Source: Caryophanales bacterium
GTDB lineage: Bacteria > Bacillota_I > Bacilli_A > RFN20 > CAG-826
Direction: 5' to 3'
NCBI GenBank assembly: GCA_022781015.1
Contig: JALEUF010000078.1
Span: 1-7,495, forward strand
Length of the DNA: 7,495 nucleotides
The position numbers and the translations under genes are program-made. Every line of letters begins with the position of its first letter. Within the stretch, counting starts at the first letter, position 1. Under the pieces are notes generated by a model, which was not told where the DNA came from, did no database searches, and was given only the letters and a program-made list of their open reading frames with translations. Positions 6,577 through 7,495 of this stretch are shown piece by piece.

Positions 6577-7495
6577 TTAACTCCTTTTATTAATTCCATA
6601 TACATCATTAATTAAAACATAGTCAGTTACCTTAAGCATGTAGTTGCCAATATTGCCACCACAAACTTCATCATGATCATTCCCATCCGTAGGATTTTTC
6701 ATGAAATTTGCCAGAAGGATGATAAGAGAATGATTATTTGATAAATCGATTGTGATTTTGTATTCTTTGCCTTTTTCAAAAGCAAAACCTTCGCCAACCC
6801 TATTGAAAGAAGAAGGATTTTTTCCTAATAGGCCCAAGACCTTCCCTTCTTTTGAAATAGATAATCTAGAAGCATCGAATCCAGCAGTGAAATTAGGAAC
6901 CCACCAAGAAGTTAAGCCTTGGTACATATTTCCGCTTATACCATCCCCAATCTTTACTCCGTTTTCATATTGGGCATAATTTGGATCATCGTTGTATTTA
7001 TCCAATAAATATAAGTAGGAGAACGATTCTTTTATAGTTATATCAAGTTCAATCGTGTCATATTTGCTGGCCTCGGTAGAATTCTTGTTGAATACCATTC
7101 TTTGGCCACCTGGATAATCAGAATCAATAACGACTTCATCATTAAGCTTTGTTTTATCGTTTTGGAGAACCCTGACCGATATTTGTTTGTCTTCGCATCC
7201 AGGAGCTTTTGCGCTAATTAAGACAAACCCCTTCTTTAACAAGGTCAATTTGTTTCCACTAACTGAAACAATTGAATCATCGCTAGATGTATAAGTTATA
7301 TTTTTTATTGAAGAAGATTCCAGCACTTCGTTATTAAGTATTATTTCTTCGCCAATTGTTTTGATATAGGCATGCTCATTCAAATTGATATAGCCATCGA
7401 TTATATCTATGTTAACAGTAATTGAATTGCCACCTTCAACCGAAACCCTAACAGAAGTAGATCCAACTTTCTTAGGATGTATTTTCCCATTTTCA
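6577..7495 (-). CDS. Big_2 Ig-like domain surface protein, C-terminal part (5' end beyond window)
   Basis: The frame is open from the right edge to the TAA at 6577-6579, giving about 305 residues. The TTG at 7383 is internal to the domain pattern, so the gene starts outside the window. The upstream codons (7384-7494) read as the end of one Big_2-like Ig domain (GKIHPKKVGSTSVRVSVEGG). A second follows: EEIILNN, ITYTSSDDSIVSVSGNKLTL, LKKGFVLISAKAPG and ISVRVL, ending near 7165. The last ~190 residues form a beta-rich domain with SWWVPNF, GFAFEKGKEYKITIDLS and a closing LKVTDYVLINDV. This layout loosely recalls the tandem modules of the next gene. No catalytic residues are recognised. It is probably an exported adhesion or glycan-binding protein; the export signal would be off-window. 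It is the first visible gene of the cassette, and its stop lies 2 nt before the lipoprotein ATG. Confidence 0.75.
   Translation of the reverse strand, partial: ENGKIHPKKVGSTSVRVSVEGGNSITVNIDIIDGYINLNEHAYIKTIGEEIILNNEVLESSSIKNITYTSSDDSIVSVSGNKLTLLKKGFVLISAKAPGCEDKQISVRVLQNDKTKLNDEVVIDSDYPGGQRMVFNKNSTEASKYDTIELDITIKESFSYLYLLDKYNDDPNYAQYENGVKIGDGISGNMYQGLTSWWVPNFTAGFDASRLSISKEGKVLGLLGKNPSSFNRVGEGFAFEKGKEYKITIDLSNNHSLIILLANFMKNPTDGNDHDEVCGGNIGNYMLKVTDYVLINDVYGINKRS
6581..6586 (-). promoter_or_regulatory. Ribosome binding site AAGGAG for the lipoprotein gene
   Basis: The minus strand carries AAGGAG six bases before the ATG at 6574. The site lies inside the last codons of the upstream Ig-domain gene. 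It is the strongest Shine-Dalgarno in the window and confirms this start. Confidence 0.8.

Larger units (their letters stand above)
801..7495 (-). other. Five-gene co-directional cassette (probable operon, promoter off-window)
   Basis: All five minus-strand genes are separated by 2, 6, 3 and -4 nt, leaving no room for internal promoters or terminators between them outside coding sequence. They share a theme of surface binding followed by esterases and a GH110-like glycosidase. The promoter and any regulator must lie to the right of 7495, and the last gene ends at 801. Co-transcription is inferred from spacing. Confidence 0.75.

Noticed and set aside
7381..7383. TTG as start codon of the Ig-domain gene
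   Set aside because: The frame continues to the window edge with Ig-domain sequence, so the codon is internal.
801..7495. Mycoplasma-type code (TGA as tryptophan)
   Set aside because: The SGNH gene ends with TGA exactly at the next ATG, and tryptophans examined are TGG, so TGA is a stop.
1..7495. tRNA, rRNA, CRISPR arrays, insertion sequences or riboswitches
   Set aside because: Nothing resembling these was seen; almost the whole window is protein-coding and the gaps are 29 bases or less.

Overview
The window is AT-rich DNA with dense, tightly packed genes. It carries a Listeria-Bacteroides-repeat lipoprotein, Big_2-type Ig domains and a set of carbohydrate esterases. This suggests an uncultured low-GC Firmicutes (Bacilli/Erysipelotrichales/RF39-like) from an animal gut; the lineage is an inference from style, not from a marker gene. 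TGA serves as a stop (end of the SGNH gene, overlapping the next ATG), so the code is the standard bacterial one and not the mycoplasma code.

Layout. Positions 1-771 (+) hold the 3' end of an open frame that enters from the left edge. Its first ~64 codons look like the N-terminal domain of the YhcG/DUF1016 nuclease family. The rest looks like the C-terminal half of a Gfo/Idh/MocA (GH109-like) oxidoreductase. It is a chimera of two unrelated genes, either a real deletion or recombination scar or an assembly join near 188-199. A 29-bp convergent gap (772-800) follows. The rest of the window (801-7495) is one minus-strand cassette of five genes, separated by only 2, 6, 3 and -4 nt, whose promoter lies beyond the right edge.

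In transcription order the cassette encodes: (1) the C-terminal part of a Big_2 Ig-domain surface protein; (2) a lipoprotein with three Listeria-Bacteroides (InlB B-type) repeats and two copies of a ~150-residue beta-rich module; (3) a compact sialate-O-acetylesterase-type (SASA) esterase; (4) a small SGNH/GDSL esterase; (5) an 814-residue fusion of an alpha/beta-hydrolase esterase domain with a GH110-like (alpha-1,3-galactosidase) beta-helix.

Working model (inference): the two exported proteins act at the cell surface, probably in glycan binding. The three proteins without signal peptides act in the cytoplasm to remove ester groups (three different esterase folds) and a terminal alpha-galactose from an imported, O-acylated host-type glycan. 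The most notable feature is the esterase-GH110 fusion, which I do not know as a described architecture. No RNA gene, CRISPR array, IS element or transporter is visible.
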